Positions 33,660 through 42,389 are shown, counted from the stretch's first letter. The stretch: 42,842 bases of DNA from an uncultured Propionivibrio sp. (GCA_938040985.1 CALHZD010000024.1:1-42842), one strand, 5' to 3'. The notes: generated from the sequence alone by a model not told the origin. Translations and numbers: made by a program.

Positions 33660-34888
33660 GCCTCACCTCCAATAACCCAAACACCAGGATGATGAAATTT
33701 CCCCCACGTTGGGAAATCGGCTCGAACAGAAAATGGTAGACACAAATCGGTCAGTGCAAAGCACAAAGAATAATCCTCCGCATACGCAGCAAATGCCACA
33801 AGATACTTACCAGGCGCCAAACACAACGGATTCAGGATTAACGAGCCTGAACACTCTTGGCCTGCCTTGGGCGCATCCCAGAATACCCCGTCATCGCGGC
33901 TTGTTTGCCCGATCAGCCAATCACCATCCGCACGGTAAATACTGACGGCAAATACAATTTTCGGCAGATCGGTTTGCGCCCGAAGAACAAAACCCAGGCG
34001 TAAAGGCTGTCCTACCCGGTAATGCGCTGTATCGCCATTGAGTAAGCGCAACTCGGTAAAGCGTGCCTTGCCGGTTTCTTGTTGCGGCGGCAGAAAACTT
34101 CGATCCTCCGCCAATTGCGTTCCACCATCCGGCAGCATATCAACATAATAATCTTGGGAAATCGATACAGGGTCGCCGCTGGCGCGTAGTTGCCCATTGG
34201 ACAGCCAGAGCACGCGCGTGCATAGCAACTGGAGGGTGCTCAGATCGTGGGTAACAAAAAGTATGGTTACACCGCGCGCCATCATTCGTTGGATAACTTC
34301 AATGCACTTGTTGCGGAAAGCAATGTCTCCGACGCTCAGGGCTTCGTCCACAACCAGAATATCGGGCTGAACATGTACGGCAACAGAAAACGCCAAGCGC
34401 ACAAACATTCCGCTCGAATAGGTTTTGACAGGCTGCTCAATAAAATTACCGATATCGGCAAACGCAACAATTTCGTCGTAACGCGCATCAATTTCCTGCC
34501 TGCTCAATCCAAGCAGCGCAGCATTCATATAAATATTTTCACGCCCGGTAAACTCAGGGTTGAACCCGGATCCTAGCTCCAGTAGCGCCGCAATACGCCC
34601 GCGCGTTTCAACCCGGCCGCAAGTCGGGCCAAGTACGCCACAAATCATTTGCAGCAAGGTGGATTTTCCGCTGCCATTGCGGCCGATAATACCGACTGCT
34701 TCGCCTTTTCCGATCTTGAAACTAACGTCTCTCAGTGCCCAGAATTCTCGGAAATATGTTCGCACAGGCCTTCTTGCCAAGCGTTGCAGGCGCGGAAAGA
34801 GCATCTGTTTAAGGCGGTCGCGAGGTTGTTCGTAAATCTGATAGCATTTTCCGAGGTTCTCAACTTCGATTATGGTTTCAGAGTACAT
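33656..34888 (-). CDS. wzt: Polysaccharide ABC transporter ATP-binding protein Wzt with C-terminal cargo domain
   Basis: Cytoplasmic ATPase of the exporter that moves undecaprenyl-linked O-polysaccharide across the inner membrane. 410 residues from ATG 34888 (AAGGGG 8 bases upstream); a TTG lies at 34894. Walker A is GRNGSGKST (69-77), the signature is TYSSGM (156-161), Walker B ILVVDEALSVGD (177-188), and the switch His lies in FVTHD. Residues about 260-410 form the extra beta-sandwich domain (FTELRLLNGD, VFAVSIYRADGDWLIGQTS) that in some O-antigen systems binds a modified chain end. It overlaps wzm by 11 bases and the next methyltransferase gene by 4. Confidence 0.95.
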   Translation of the reverse strand: MYSETIIEVENLGKCYQIYEQPRDRLKQMLFPRLQRLARRPVRTYFREFWALRDVSFKIGKGEAVGIIGRNGSGKSTLLQMICGVLGPTCGRVETRGRIAALLELGSGFNPEFTGRENIYMNAALLGLSRQEIDARYDEIVAFADIGNFIEQPVKTYSSGMFVRLAFSVAVHVQPDILVVDEALSVGDIAFRNKCIEVIQRMMARGVTILFVTHDLSTLQLLCTRVLWLSNGQLRASGDPVSISQDYYVDMLPDGGTQLAEDRSFLPPQQETGKARFTELRLLNGDTAHYRVGQPLRLGFVLRAQTDLPKIVFAVSIYRADGDWLIGQTSRDDGVFWDAPKAGQECSGSLILNPLCLAPGKYLVAFAAYAEDYSLCFALTDLCLPFSVRADFPTWGKFHHPGVWVIGGEA

Positions 34889-35696
34889 CAGCAAACCCCT
34901 TGCGCGTCTTCTGGAACCAAATAAAACCTAACCATGCGAACATAAGCGTCACAATCCAATAAATGGCCAACAAGACAAAATCGGTAGAACGTCCAAAAAA
35001 CAGCACTGCTCGCACTTCCTCAATGACCAGCGTCAAAGGGTTGAGAAACAGAATCTGGCGATATGCTTCGGGTAAAGCAGTTGCTGGATAAAAAATCGGA
35101 CTAAGAAACATGAACATGGAAGTCAGAACGCCAATAAATTGCGCCACATCACGCAAATAGACGCCAAGAGAAGCCAGCACCCAGGTCACTCCCATAATCA
35201 TGAAAGCAAAAGGCAGAAGAATCATTGGTAAATAAAACACTGTCAGAGGCGGAGCACCAAAAAACAGAATGTAAGCCAATAACCAGACGCCTAAACTAAT
35301 TAAACAATGAAAAAGCGCCGAGGCCAGCGCAATGGCAGGCAAAATTTCCAGCGGAAAAACGACTTTTTTGACGTAATTGACATTTACCAATATCAGATTT
35401 GGGGCACGATTAACGCATTCGGCAAACAGGTTAAAAACAATCAGCCCGGCGAACAGCATCAGGGCAAACTGCATTTTTGATTCGTTTTCGACGCCCCAGC
35501 GCGCCTTAAACACTTCACCGAAAACAAATGTGTACACTGCCAGCATGCATAGCGGTGTAAATACCGACCAGAATAGCCCCATGAACGATCCGCGATAACG
35601 TCCCAATACCTCCCGCCGAGCCGAAGCTAAGATCAATTCTCGATTTCGCCATAGCGAGGCGAACATCTCCACGGGATTTATCAAAAAATTCTGCAT
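34878..35696 (-). CDS. wzm: Polysaccharide ABC transporter permease Wzm
   Basis: Inner-membrane permease partner of Wzt, ABC-2 family, 272 residues. The N-terminal segment RNRELILASARREVLGRYRG is the amphipathic coupling region of these permeases. Six hydrophobic helices follow, for example SVFTPLCMLAVYTFVFGEVF, the LFHCLISLGVWLLAYILFF region, and MIMGVTWVLASLGVYLRDVA. PEAYRQILFLNPLTLVIEEV is a hallmark near the C-terminus. Presence of Wzm/Wzt and absence of Wzx or Wzy in the window point to ABC-transporter-dependent assembly. A 207-base gap without a gene separates it from the upstream glycosyltransferase gene. Confidence 0.95.
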   Translation of the reverse strand: MQNFLINPVEMFASLWRNRELILASARREVLGRYRGSFMGLFWSVFTPLCMLAVYTFVFGEVFKARWGVENESKMQFALMLFAGLIVFNLFAECVNRAPNLILVNVNYVKKVVFPLEILPAIALASALFHCLISLGVWLLAYILFFGAPPLTVFYLPMILLPFAFMIMGVTWVLASLGVYLRDVAQFIGVLTSMFMFLSPIFYPATALPEAYRQILFLNPLTLVIEEVRAVLFFGRSTDFVLLAIYWIVTLMFAWLGFIWFQKTRKGFADVL

Positions 35697-35903
35697 GAAG
35701 TTTTAAATTCCCATCTTGGAGTACTCTCCAGCAAGCTGTGCAAATCGATGAACCTGGTTTCCCATGCATATATGTTTTTTGCCTTTCTGTACCGGTCGTA
35801 TTTCCGCTGGGCAGAAAACCAATATATCGATCGTTTGATTACCGCCTTGCCAAAATCGTAACTGTCGCATGGATGGCAAATATGGCAGAAAAAAGTTTGC
35901 ACC

Positions 35904-36902
35904 TTACATTTTTTTGAAAAAAAATGCCACGAACAGGCCAAGACTATCCACCCATGATTGCCGATGGGCGCCCGAACGCCATAGCGCAACAAGCCCCGGC
36001 CCCCTGGGCAATGTCCGCGCACGGGAAAAGCGATCCATAATTTCCCGATTTTCCGGAGTCAGCTTTTCCCGCAACCGCCGCAACGCGGCCAGGTTGGCTT
36101 CATTCCACCTTTGAAAGCGTCCATCCCAGAGCAGGCGCCAGCGTTCAAACCTTGCGCCAATACCCGTATTCATGCCGACGAGGTTGTCCCCGTGTTGCCG
36201 ATAGCGCAAGGATGGCGCAGCGTCATAAAAGACATTGCCACCACATCCGGCCACCACCATGTAGGTCCACCAGTCGTGCGACACGGCCGGAACATCCGCC
36301 CCCGCCTGACAAAGCAACGCACGGGCTGCGTCGTTGAATACCATCGTGTTGCCACCGCCGATGCTTTGTACCAGCGCATTAGAAAATGTCGGCGGTTTGC
36401 TGAACAAAGCCGACATACCAATTTCCCGATTCTCTTCATCAACGAACAAAGTCCGCGAGCAATACAGCGCCGGCACAGTACGCGGTAAGGAAGCGAGCCA
36501 TTTGATGGCCCGCTCAAGTTTGTCATTGAGCCAAATGTCGTCCTGATCGGCGTAGGCATAGAAGTCCGCCTGTATATCATTGCAGCAAACCAGGGAAAGA
36601 AAATTGGCGACAAACCCCTGACCCGGCCCATGCACAACATTCAACCGTTCATGACCGAGCTTTTCCCGGTAAGCGTCCAGAATGCCCAGCGTGCCATCGG
36701 TCGAACCATCGTCGGAAGCCCAGACTTTCCAGTACCGGTAAGTCTGGACAAGGAAAGAATCGATCTGTTCAGACAAAAACCGCTCACCTTGGTACGTACA
36801 CAGCAAAATTGCGACCTGCGCCGGCTTGTCCTGAAAACCAGGATGGGCAGAATCGTTACGGCCGCACGATACAGCCGGTGCACATAGCGTAGGATCACTC
36901 AT
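35904..36902 (-). CDS. Glycosyltransferase family 2 protein (rhamnosyltransferase-like)
   Basis: GT-A inverting glycosyltransferase, 332 residues from ATG 36902; an upstream TTG at 36929 is an alternative and no strong Shine-Dalgarno is seen. CTYQGERFLSEQIDS (35-49), SDDGSTDGT (63-71) and YADQDDIWL (117-125, the metal-binding DXD) follow the pattern of RgpB/rhamnosyltransferase-like enzymes. GGGNTMVFN and SHDWWTYMV complete the acceptor side. It heads the minus-strand series leading into wzm-wzt and is divergent from the epimerase gene. The donor sugar, possibly rhamnose, is an inference from motif style only. Confidence 0.9.
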   Translation of the reverse strand: MSDPTLCAPAVSCGRNDSAHPGFQDKPAQVAILLCTYQGERFLSEQIDSFLVQTYRYWKVWASDDGSTDGTLGILDAYREKLGHERLNVVHGPGQGFVANFLSLVCCNDIQADFYAYADQDDIWLNDKLERAIKWLASLPRTVPALYCSRTLFVDEENREIGMSALFSKPPTFSNALVQSIGGGNTMVFNDAARALLCQAGADVPAVSHDWWTYMVVAGCGGNVFYDAAPSLRYRQHGDNLVGMNTGIGARFERWRLLWDGRFQRWNEANLAALRRLREKLTPENREIMDRFSRARTLPRGPGLVALWRSGAHRQSWVDSLGLFVAFFFKKM

Positions 36903-37428
36903 TGTGTCAGCACGACATGGACATGCCAAACTGCGTCCCCATCAAATTTTTTCCATTTCAAAAAACAACACGGCGGAACGTAAGTACAGATCTTTGCAAA
37001 ATCTGGCAAAAGCCCCGTTTTAAGGAATTTACCAGCCTAAATTTTTTAATTAATGATGAACGAACGCCACGAAAAAACCAGGGAAATTTATAAAAGCCCA
37101 GGTTATCAATGGGCCGCCTACAATTTTCGATCCGTGTTTCGTATTACATCGACCCGTCGCTAATGACCGGTCATCAATCCAGGCCGAATTGTACTGTGTG
37201 CGCCAGCAACCGGACAAACCGCCCACCGTATCATTGCTGACGTTTCACTCAGCTGATCGCTGCCGATCTGCCACATCATCTACCGGACATCGGCGGAGTC
37301 CTCCCGGCATCGCGTAAAATGCGCCCTTATACATTGTGTAAGCGGACGGAACGCGGGCAATTATCAGCCATGTAATTACTCATGACTGCCGTCCGTACAT
37401 TTGCCCCATTCACGAAGGAGCGCTGTAT
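36903..37428. other. Divergent intergenic region between glycosyltransferase and epimerase genes
   Basis: 526 bases without a credible gene on either strand; the left half is AT-rich. It should carry the promoters for the minus-strand export genes and the plus-strand epimerase. A perfect 12-bp palindrome, ATGACCGGTCAT, lies at 37163-37174. AAGGAG at 37415-37420 is the ribosome site of the epimerase gene. Confidence 0.5.
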
Positions 37429-38385
37429 ATGAGTCATGCCAAGCATTGCCTGGTTCTGGGCGGCCGAGGATTCATCGGCTCCCATCTTGTCGATGCCTTA
37501 CTGGCCGCAGGTCACCGGGTACGTTGCTTTGACCGCCCCAATGTCAAGCAGCTGGAAGCGCCTTCGAGCGTCGGCGTAAATCCGTCAGGCAACTTCGAGC
37601 TGTTCGAAGGGGACTTGGGCAACGACGCTGATATTGCGCAAGCGCTCACGGGGTGCGACGTCTGTTTTCATCTCATTTCGACCACCCTGCCGCAATCTTC
37701 AAACGCCGATCCCGTCTTCGATATCGAAAGCAACCTCATCGGTACGCTCCGACTTCTCAAACGTGCGGTCGAGGCCAAAGTGGGAAAAATCGTGTTCGTC
37801 TCCTCAGGCGGCACAGTCTACGGTATTCCGCAGCACACCCCCATCGATGAGCGCCATCCGACCGACCCGTTGTGCTCGTATGGCATCGCCAAGCTGGCCA
37901 TCGAAAAATACCTACGCCTGTTCCGCGAACTGCATGGCCTGAACTACACCATACTGCGCCTGGCCAATCCTTTCGGCGAACGGCAGCGCACTCATGCTAG
38001 CCAGGGAGCGGTTGCCGTGTTTGTCGGCAAAGCGCTGCGCGGGGAAACCATCGACATCTGGGGCGACGGCACGGTCGTTCGCGATTACATTCACATTGCC
38101 GACGTCGCCTCGGCGCTGCTGGCCGCCATGAATCACGACGAGGCCAATGACGTTTTCAATATTGGCTCCGGGCAGGGATTGAGCCTCAATGACATCCTGG
38201 ATGCCATCGAATCGGTCACCGGGCGCCCGACACAGCGCAACTATCTGCCCGGGCGCACATTTGACGTTCCCGTCAACTATCTGGACATCAGCCGCGCCCG
38301 CCGCCATCTGGGCTGGACGCCGACGGTACCTTTCGAGGAAGGGTTGCGCCGATTCATCGCCTGGGCGAAACAGAACGCTTCATGA
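37429..38385 (+). CDS. NAD-dependent sugar-nucleotide epimerase/dehydratase (UDP-glucose 4-epimerase-like)
   Basis: Extended short-chain dehydrogenase acting on a UDP- or other NDP-sugar, 318 residues. ATG 37429 has AAGGAG 8 bases upstream. LVLGGRGFIGSHL (8-20) is the Rossmann GXXGXXG motif. VFVSSGGTVYG carries the conserved Ser, and Tyr151 and Lys155 (SYGIAK) form the catalytic YXXXK. LANPFGERQ and DIWGDGTVVRDYIHIADVAS match GalE-like epimerases. The product is probably a 4-epimer such as UDP-galactose or UDP-GalNAc; which one is not decidable. It is the only plus-strand gene in the polysaccharide locus. Confidence 0.9.
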   Translation: MSHAKHCLVLGGRGFIGSHLVDALLAAGHRVRCFDRPNVKQLEAPSSVGVNPSGNFELFEGDLGNDADIAQALTGCDVCFHLISTTLPQSSNADPVFDIESNLIGTLRLLKRAVEAKVGKIVFVSSGGTVYGIPQHTPIDERHPTDPLCSYGIAKLAIEKYLRLFRELHGLNYTILRLANPFGERQRTHASQGAVAVFVGKALRGETIDIWGDGTVVRDYIHIADVASALLAAMNHDEANDVFNIGSGQGLSLNDILDAIESVTGRPTQRNYLPGRTFDVPVNYLDISRARRHLGWTPTVPFEEGLRRFIAWAKQNAS

Positions 38386-38499
38386 CTGCGGGCCTTGCCC
38401 GCGCCCTGGCTTTTTCGCCGCGCGCCTTTCGGCAGGCGGCATTCCCTATACGTCGCCAGCCCTTGTGGATAGGGCATCTCCAAAGGGATGCTCTGAGAT

Positions 38500-38611
38500 C
38501 CGCGTATTCAGGGCATCTCCGGGGAGGGCGCCCGCAAGCCCTTTATCCATGCGGGTTTCCGAGACGCCTGCCCGGAAACGCCCTATCCACGCGGGCTCCA
38601 GCGGCGCCTGT
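38500..38611. repeat. Cluster of dispersed palindromic repeats
   Basis: Three related repeat modules in tandem. CCGCGTATTC and GGGCATCTCC with GGGGAGG (38500-38527) recur at 42390-42418 with two mismatches. A GCCCGCAAG...GCGGG palindrome lies at 38530-38556. The 29-bp module at 38569-38597 matches 17474-17502 and 17679-17707 in 27 of 29 positions. The rest of 38386-38735 holds no gene, only this cluster and a plus-strand terminator-like hairpin. Confidence 0.75.
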
Positions 38612-38681
38612 CAGAAAAGTATTCGGGAATACCCTGCTTGCCATTTCAAGGGGCTTGATCCGGACTAGCGCTTTGCAGACG

Positions 38682-38712
38682 AGGCGCCACGGCGGCTTTC
38701 AGCGCCTTTTTT
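38682..38712 (+). terminator. Possible plus-strand terminator between epimerase and capD-like gene
   Basis: AGGCGC and GCGCCT form a 6-bp stem with a 14-base loop; the T ending the stem starts a run of six T (38707-38712). It could end the epimerase transcript, about 300 bases upstream. The stem is short and the loop large. Confidence 0.35.
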
Positions 38713-38735
38713 GCCTCGCGCCCCCACCCGAACAC

Positions 38736-40691
38736 TCAGTGCACGGTATCGCCGCTGCTTTCCTGCTCCAGACAAACCCAGTCGACCACGCCCTCGCTCG
38801 GCGCATAGCCGGAAACCAGCGCTTTCAACATCGCCCGCAGCGCATTGACATCGTTCGCGGCGAGCGCTTTTTCCAGCTCCGCCATTTTTTCCGCCAGTTC
38901 CGGCCAAGGCAGAAACACCTCATGGGCTTTCATGATGCGCGGATGCGGCGTCAGCTGCGGGTGATCGCCGATCAGCAGTTCTTCGTACAGCTTCTCACCG
39001 GGGCGCAGACCCGTGACACGGATTTCAATGTCGCCTTCCGGATTTTCGTCGTCCTTGCAGGTCAGGCCGGAGAGTTGCACCATGCGGCGCGCCAGATCGG
39101 CGATCTTCACCGGCTGCCCCATATCCAGCAGAAATACGTCGCCCCCCTGGGAAAGCGCGGCCGCCTGGATGACAAGCTGCGCCGCTTCGGGAATGGTCAT
39201 GAAATAGCGGGTCATTTCTGCGTGCGTCAAGGTGATCGGCCCGCCGTCACGGATTTGCCGGCGGAACATCGGCACGACGGAACCGGAAGAGCCCAGCACA
39301 TTGCCAAAGCGCACCATGGTGAAGCAGGTGCGTCCGCCGCGCTCCGCCGCCCGCGCAGCCAGCGCCTGCAAAACCATTTCCGCGAGCCGCTTGCTGGCGC
39401 CCATGACATTGGTCGGACGCACGGCCTTGTCGGTACTAATCAGGACGAAATCGGCAACGCCGCTTTCCTCAGCCGCCTGCGCGGCCCGCAAAGTACCCAG
39501 CACATTATTCTTCACGCCTTCGACAGGATTATGCTCGACCAGCGGCACATGCTTATAGGCCGCCGCATGAAAAACCGTGCCAGGCGACCAGGCCGCCATG
39601 ATCTCGCGCAGGCGCGCCGCATCCTGCACCGAAGCCAGCAACGGAATCGCATCCAGCCCGTGCCCGGCAAACTTCTCGCGCAGTTCCTGATGAATCGTAT
39701 ACAGGGCAAACTCGCTCTGTTCCACCAGCAGCAGCTTTGCCGGACCGATCGCGGCGATCTGACGGCACAACTCACTGCCGATCGAGCCGCCCGCCCCCGT
39801 GACCATGACCACCTTCTCCGCCACATTCTTCGCCAGCAGCGCCGCATCGGGCGGCACCGGCTCGCGGCCGAGCAGATCGTCCTCGTCCAGATCGTGAACA
39901 TCGGCAGCACTGACCCGCCCTTGAATCAGGTCGCTCATGTTCGGCAGCGTGCGCACCGCCACACGGGCCGATCGGATCCGTTCCAGAATTTCATTGCGGC
40001 GGCGTCGGGACGCTGATGGAAAAGCCAGCAGCACCGTACTGATATTTTCAGCCGCAATGATTTCCTCAAGCGCATCGGAACTGTGGATCGGCAGGCCGTT
40101 GACGATTTGCCCATGCAGGCGGTCGTCGTCATCGAGGAAACCGACAGCGCGCATTTCGTGGCTATTGGCAATCGCCGCAGCCAACTGGCGCCCCGCCGAA
40201 CCGGCACCGTAGATCAGCACCTTGGGCAAAGAGGAACGACGCAACTGCTCGCGGTACAGGCCGCCCAGCCAATAACGCGCCAGCGCCCGCGAAGCGCCGA
40301 CCGCCAGCAGCAGCAACATGGGCTGAATGATGCCCACGCTGCGCGGCACGCCAGAAATGCCGATACCGGCGATCAGCGCCGCATACAACGCCGCATAGAG
40401 TGCGAAGGCGCGCAGCATCATGTCCAGGGCGGACAGCCCGGAATGGCGGAAAATGACACGGTAGAAACCGTGTTTAATAAAGATGGGCAGCGCCAGCAGC
40501 ATGGAGGCCATCGCCGCACGCACCGGCTGGAAATAGACTTCGGAAAATCCCAGCCACAGATCGAGGCGCAGATAGAAAGCCAGCCAGACCGTCAGCGCGC
40601 ACAGCCCGGCGTCGCCGGCAAGTACGATCAGGCGCTTGGCAAAACGCGGCAAGGCCAGCACCGACAAGGAAAATCGAATCAGGGATCGCAA
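38736..40691 (-). CDS. Polysaccharide biosynthesis nucleotide-sugar 4,6-dehydratase (CapD/WbpM family)
   Basis: Membrane-anchored UDP-N-acetylglucosamine 4,6-dehydratase-like enzyme, 651 residues. I chose TTG 40691 because GGAGGG lies 8 bases before it and MRSLIRFSLSVLALPRF is the usual family start; the frame is open to an ATG at 40781, which overlaps the upstream gene. About four N-terminal transmembrane helices (20-140) are followed by a CoA-binding-like Rossmann domain (KVLIYGAGSAGRQLA, 157-171). The catalytic SDR domain has TGAGGSIGSE (298-307), STDKAVRP (419-426) and NVMGASKR (428-435). There Met430 replaces the catalytic Tyr, as in other large WbpM-type enzymes. It supplies a 4-keto-6-deoxy-HexNAc nucleotide. 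Confidence 0.94.
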   Translation of the reverse strand: MRSLIRFSLSVLALPRFAKRLIVLAGDAGLCALTVWLAFYLRLDLWLGFSEVYFQPVRAAMASMLLALPIFIKHGFYRVIFRHSGLSALDMMLRAFALYAALYAALIAGIGISGVPRSVGIIQPMLLLLAVGASRALARYWLGGLYREQLRRSSLPKVLIYGAGSAGRQLAAAIANSHEMRAVGFLDDDDRLHGQIVNGLPIHSSDALEEIIAAENISTVLLAFPSASRRRRNEILERIRSARVAVRTLPNMSDLIQGRVSAADVHDLDEDDLLGREPVPPDAALLAKNVAEKVVMVTGAGGSIGSELCRQIAAIGPAKLLLVEQSEFALYTIHQELREKFAGHGLDAIPLLASVQDAARLREIMAAWSPGTVFHAAAYKHVPLVEHNPVEGVKNNVLGTLRAAQAAEESGVADFVLISTDKAVRPTNVMGASKRLAEMVLQALAARAAERGGRTCFTMVRFGNVLGSSGSVVPMFRRQIRDGGPITLTHAEMTRYFMTIPEAAQLVIQAAALSQGGDVFLLDMGQPVKIADLARRMVQLSGLTCKDDENPEGDIEIRVTGLRPGEKLYEELLIGDHPQLTPHPRIMKAHEVFLPWPELAEKMAELEKALAANDVNALRAMLKALVSGYAPSEGVVDWVCLEQESSGDTVH

Positions 40692-40764
40692 AAGACGCGC
40701 CCTCCAAAACTCATGGTATCGCTCCGAAAAATTGAAAAATAGGGATGAATGCTCGCGGCACAGA

Positions 40765-41325
40765 CTAATGCGAGACCCCATCGCGGCGCAATACCTTGAT
40801 CGCCGTTCGCCACAGAATCAGCAGATCGAAGGCGAAAGAACGCCGCCGCAGATACTCGGCATCCAGCCGCACCTTTTCCGGAATCGGCAGCTCGTCCCGC
40901 CCGTTGATCTGCGCCCAGCCGGTCAATCCCGGCGTCAGCACATGAACCCCGGCTTCCGTGCGCAGCGCAATCAGGTCATCCTGGTTGAACAGCGCCGGAC
41001 GCGGCCCGACAAAACTCATCTCTCCGGTCAGAATATTCCATAACTGCGGCAGCTCGTCCAGACTCGAACGGCGTAAAAACGACCCGATCGGCGTCATGCA
41101 GGCTTCCGGGTCCGCCAGCAGATGCGTTGCCACGGCGGGCGTATCGACGCGCATGCTGCGGAACTTGGGCATGTGAAAGATCCTGTTCTCCCGACCGACC
41201 CGATCCGACCAGTACAGCGCCGGCCCCGGCGAAGTCAGGCGGACAAGCAAAGCCAGCGCCAGCAATACCGGCAGAAACAGCATGCCAAGGCCGATGGCAA
41301 GCGCGATATCAAAAATGCGCTTCAT
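40765..41325 (-). CDS. Undecaprenyl-phosphate phosphoglycosyl transferase (PglC/WcaJ-type catalytic core)
   Basis: Starts glycan synthesis by moving a sugar-1-phosphate from an NDP-sugar to undecaprenyl phosphate. 186 residues from ATG 41325, which overlaps the upstream TGA as ATGA. One N-terminal re-entrant hydrophobic helix (MKRIFDIALAIGLGMLFLPV, then LLALALLVRL), then SPGPALYWSDRVGR, FHMPKFRSM, SSLDELPQLWNILTGEMSF and VGPRPAL, all hallmarks of the monotopic bacterial sugar transferase family. The catalytic Asp-Glu dyad is in LDELPQ. The small size matches the PglC-like minimal form. Neighbours suggest a 6-deoxy-HexNAc substrate. Confidence 0.94.
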   Translation of the reverse strand: MKRIFDIALAIGLGMLFLPVLLALALLVRLTSPGPALYWSDRVGRENRIFHMPKFRSMRVDTPAVATHLLADPEACMTPIGSFLRRSSLDELPQLWNILTGEMSFVGPRPALFNQDDLIALRTEAGVHVLTPGLTGWAQINGRDELPIPEKVRLDAEYLRRRSFAFDLLILWRTAIKVLRRDGVSH

Positions 41326-42290
41326 GCCGGCGAGTCCTCGTCCGCCCACGTTCGATACCATGCGGCGGTATCCGCCAGCCCCTGGCGCATCGTATAAGGA
41401 GGCCGCCAGCCAAGATCCGTGCGGATCGCGCGGCTATCGACAGTCAGCGAACCGAGCAGCCGGTCGGCGGCGTCCCCCCGGCCCATCAGACGCGCCGCCA
41501 GATGCAGCCAGCGCGGCGGCACGGCCATGAGGCGCGGCGCCCGTCCGAGCGCTTCGGCAATGCGCCGTACCAGTTCAGCGCTGGAAACATCTTCGCCGTC
41601 GCTCAGCAAATAGGTCTTCCCCGCAGCGTTTGGGTGCGTCAGGCACCGCGCCGTCGCATCGGCCAGATTGCCCAGGTAAATCAGGCTGCGCCGGTTAGCG
41701 ACTGCGCCAAGCGGCAAAGGAATCCGTCGATCGACGGCGCGCATGAGGCTAAAAAAATTCGCCTTGACGCCGCGCCCATAAACAAGCGTCGGGCGCAGCA
41801 CGACCAGTTCCATGCCGCTGCGCCCGGCAATCTCGTGCAGGCGCTGCTCCGCCTCCCATTTCGCCGCTGCATACGTGCCGACAGGCGCAGGCGCGTCGCT
41901 TTCCCGGTACGAGCACGCGCGCCCCTCGCCCATGACCTTGACGCTGCTCATGAAGATAAACCGGCGCACGCCGGCAGCCGCGCACTGTTCGGCCAGGCGC
42001 ACCGCCCCGTCCACGTTTGTCCGGCGGCAGATTTCGGCATCGCCGGCAATCGCCCGCGTCACATGCGCCCGCGCGGCCAGATGCACCACTGCTTCCGGCG
42101 CCTGCCGCAGCGCCGCATCCCACGCCGTACCGCCATTCACCTCGCCCACCGCCAACGCATCTTGCGCGCCCGGTTTGTCCGATGGCGTTAACCCGCGGAC
42201 AGCGCGCACCAGCGTATGACCGCGCTGTGCCAGCACGGCGCAGACGCCGCGCCCGACAAAACCGTTTGCGCCCGTGACGAGAACTTTCAA
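41322..42290 (-). CDS. NAD-dependent epimerase/reductase (WbpV/WreQ-like 4-reductase candidate)
   Basis: Extended SDR enzyme of 322 residues. I chose TTG 42290, with GGAG 5 bases upstream (MKVLVTGANGFVGRG); a TTG at 42305 is also open and there is no ATG. It has the Rossmann GANGFVG (7-13), VHLAARAHV, MSSVKVMGE and the YXXXK motif in GTYAAAKWEAEQ. RPTLVYGRGVKANF and SLIYLGNLAD fit the group that partners with phosphoglycosyl transferases in O-antigen loci (WbpV, WbiG, WreQ). The probable role is reduction of the 4-keto sugar to FucNAc or QuiNAc; which product is undetermined. It is translationally coupled to the transferase gene. Confidence 0.9.
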   Translation of the reverse strand: MKVLVTGANGFVGRGVCAVLAQRGHTLVRAVRGLTPSDKPGAQDALAVGEVNGGTAWDAALRQAPEAVVHLAARAHVTRAIAGDAEICRRTNVDGAVRLAEQCAAAGVRRFIFMSSVKVMGEGRACSYRESDAPAPVGTYAAAKWEAEQRLHEIAGRSGMELVVLRPTLVYGRGVKANFFSLMRAVDRRIPLPLGAVANRRSLIYLGNLADATARCLTHPNAAGKTYLLSDGEDVSSAELVRRIAEALGRAPRLMAVPPRWLHLAARLMGRGDAADRLLGSLTVDSRAIRTDLGWRPPYTMRQGLADTAAWYRTWADEDSPA

Positions 42291-42389
42291 AGCCGCTCCA
42301 CCCAATGATCCGAAGCAATCAATATCAGGCCGACATGATACCGGCCCCGGTCAGGGAAAAGCCAATGCAGAAAAACACCTGCCCGCCAG

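Noticed and set aside
38700..38735. Minus-strand terminator after the CapD-like gene
   Set aside because: The T-run is on the plus strand only; on the minus strand the hairpin is preceded, not followed, by the corresponding A-run.
38382..40016. 544-codon plus-strand ORF overlapping the CapD-like gene
   Set aside because: Its translation is Arg/His/Gln-rich, matches no family and is antisense to a clear WbpM-type enzyme.
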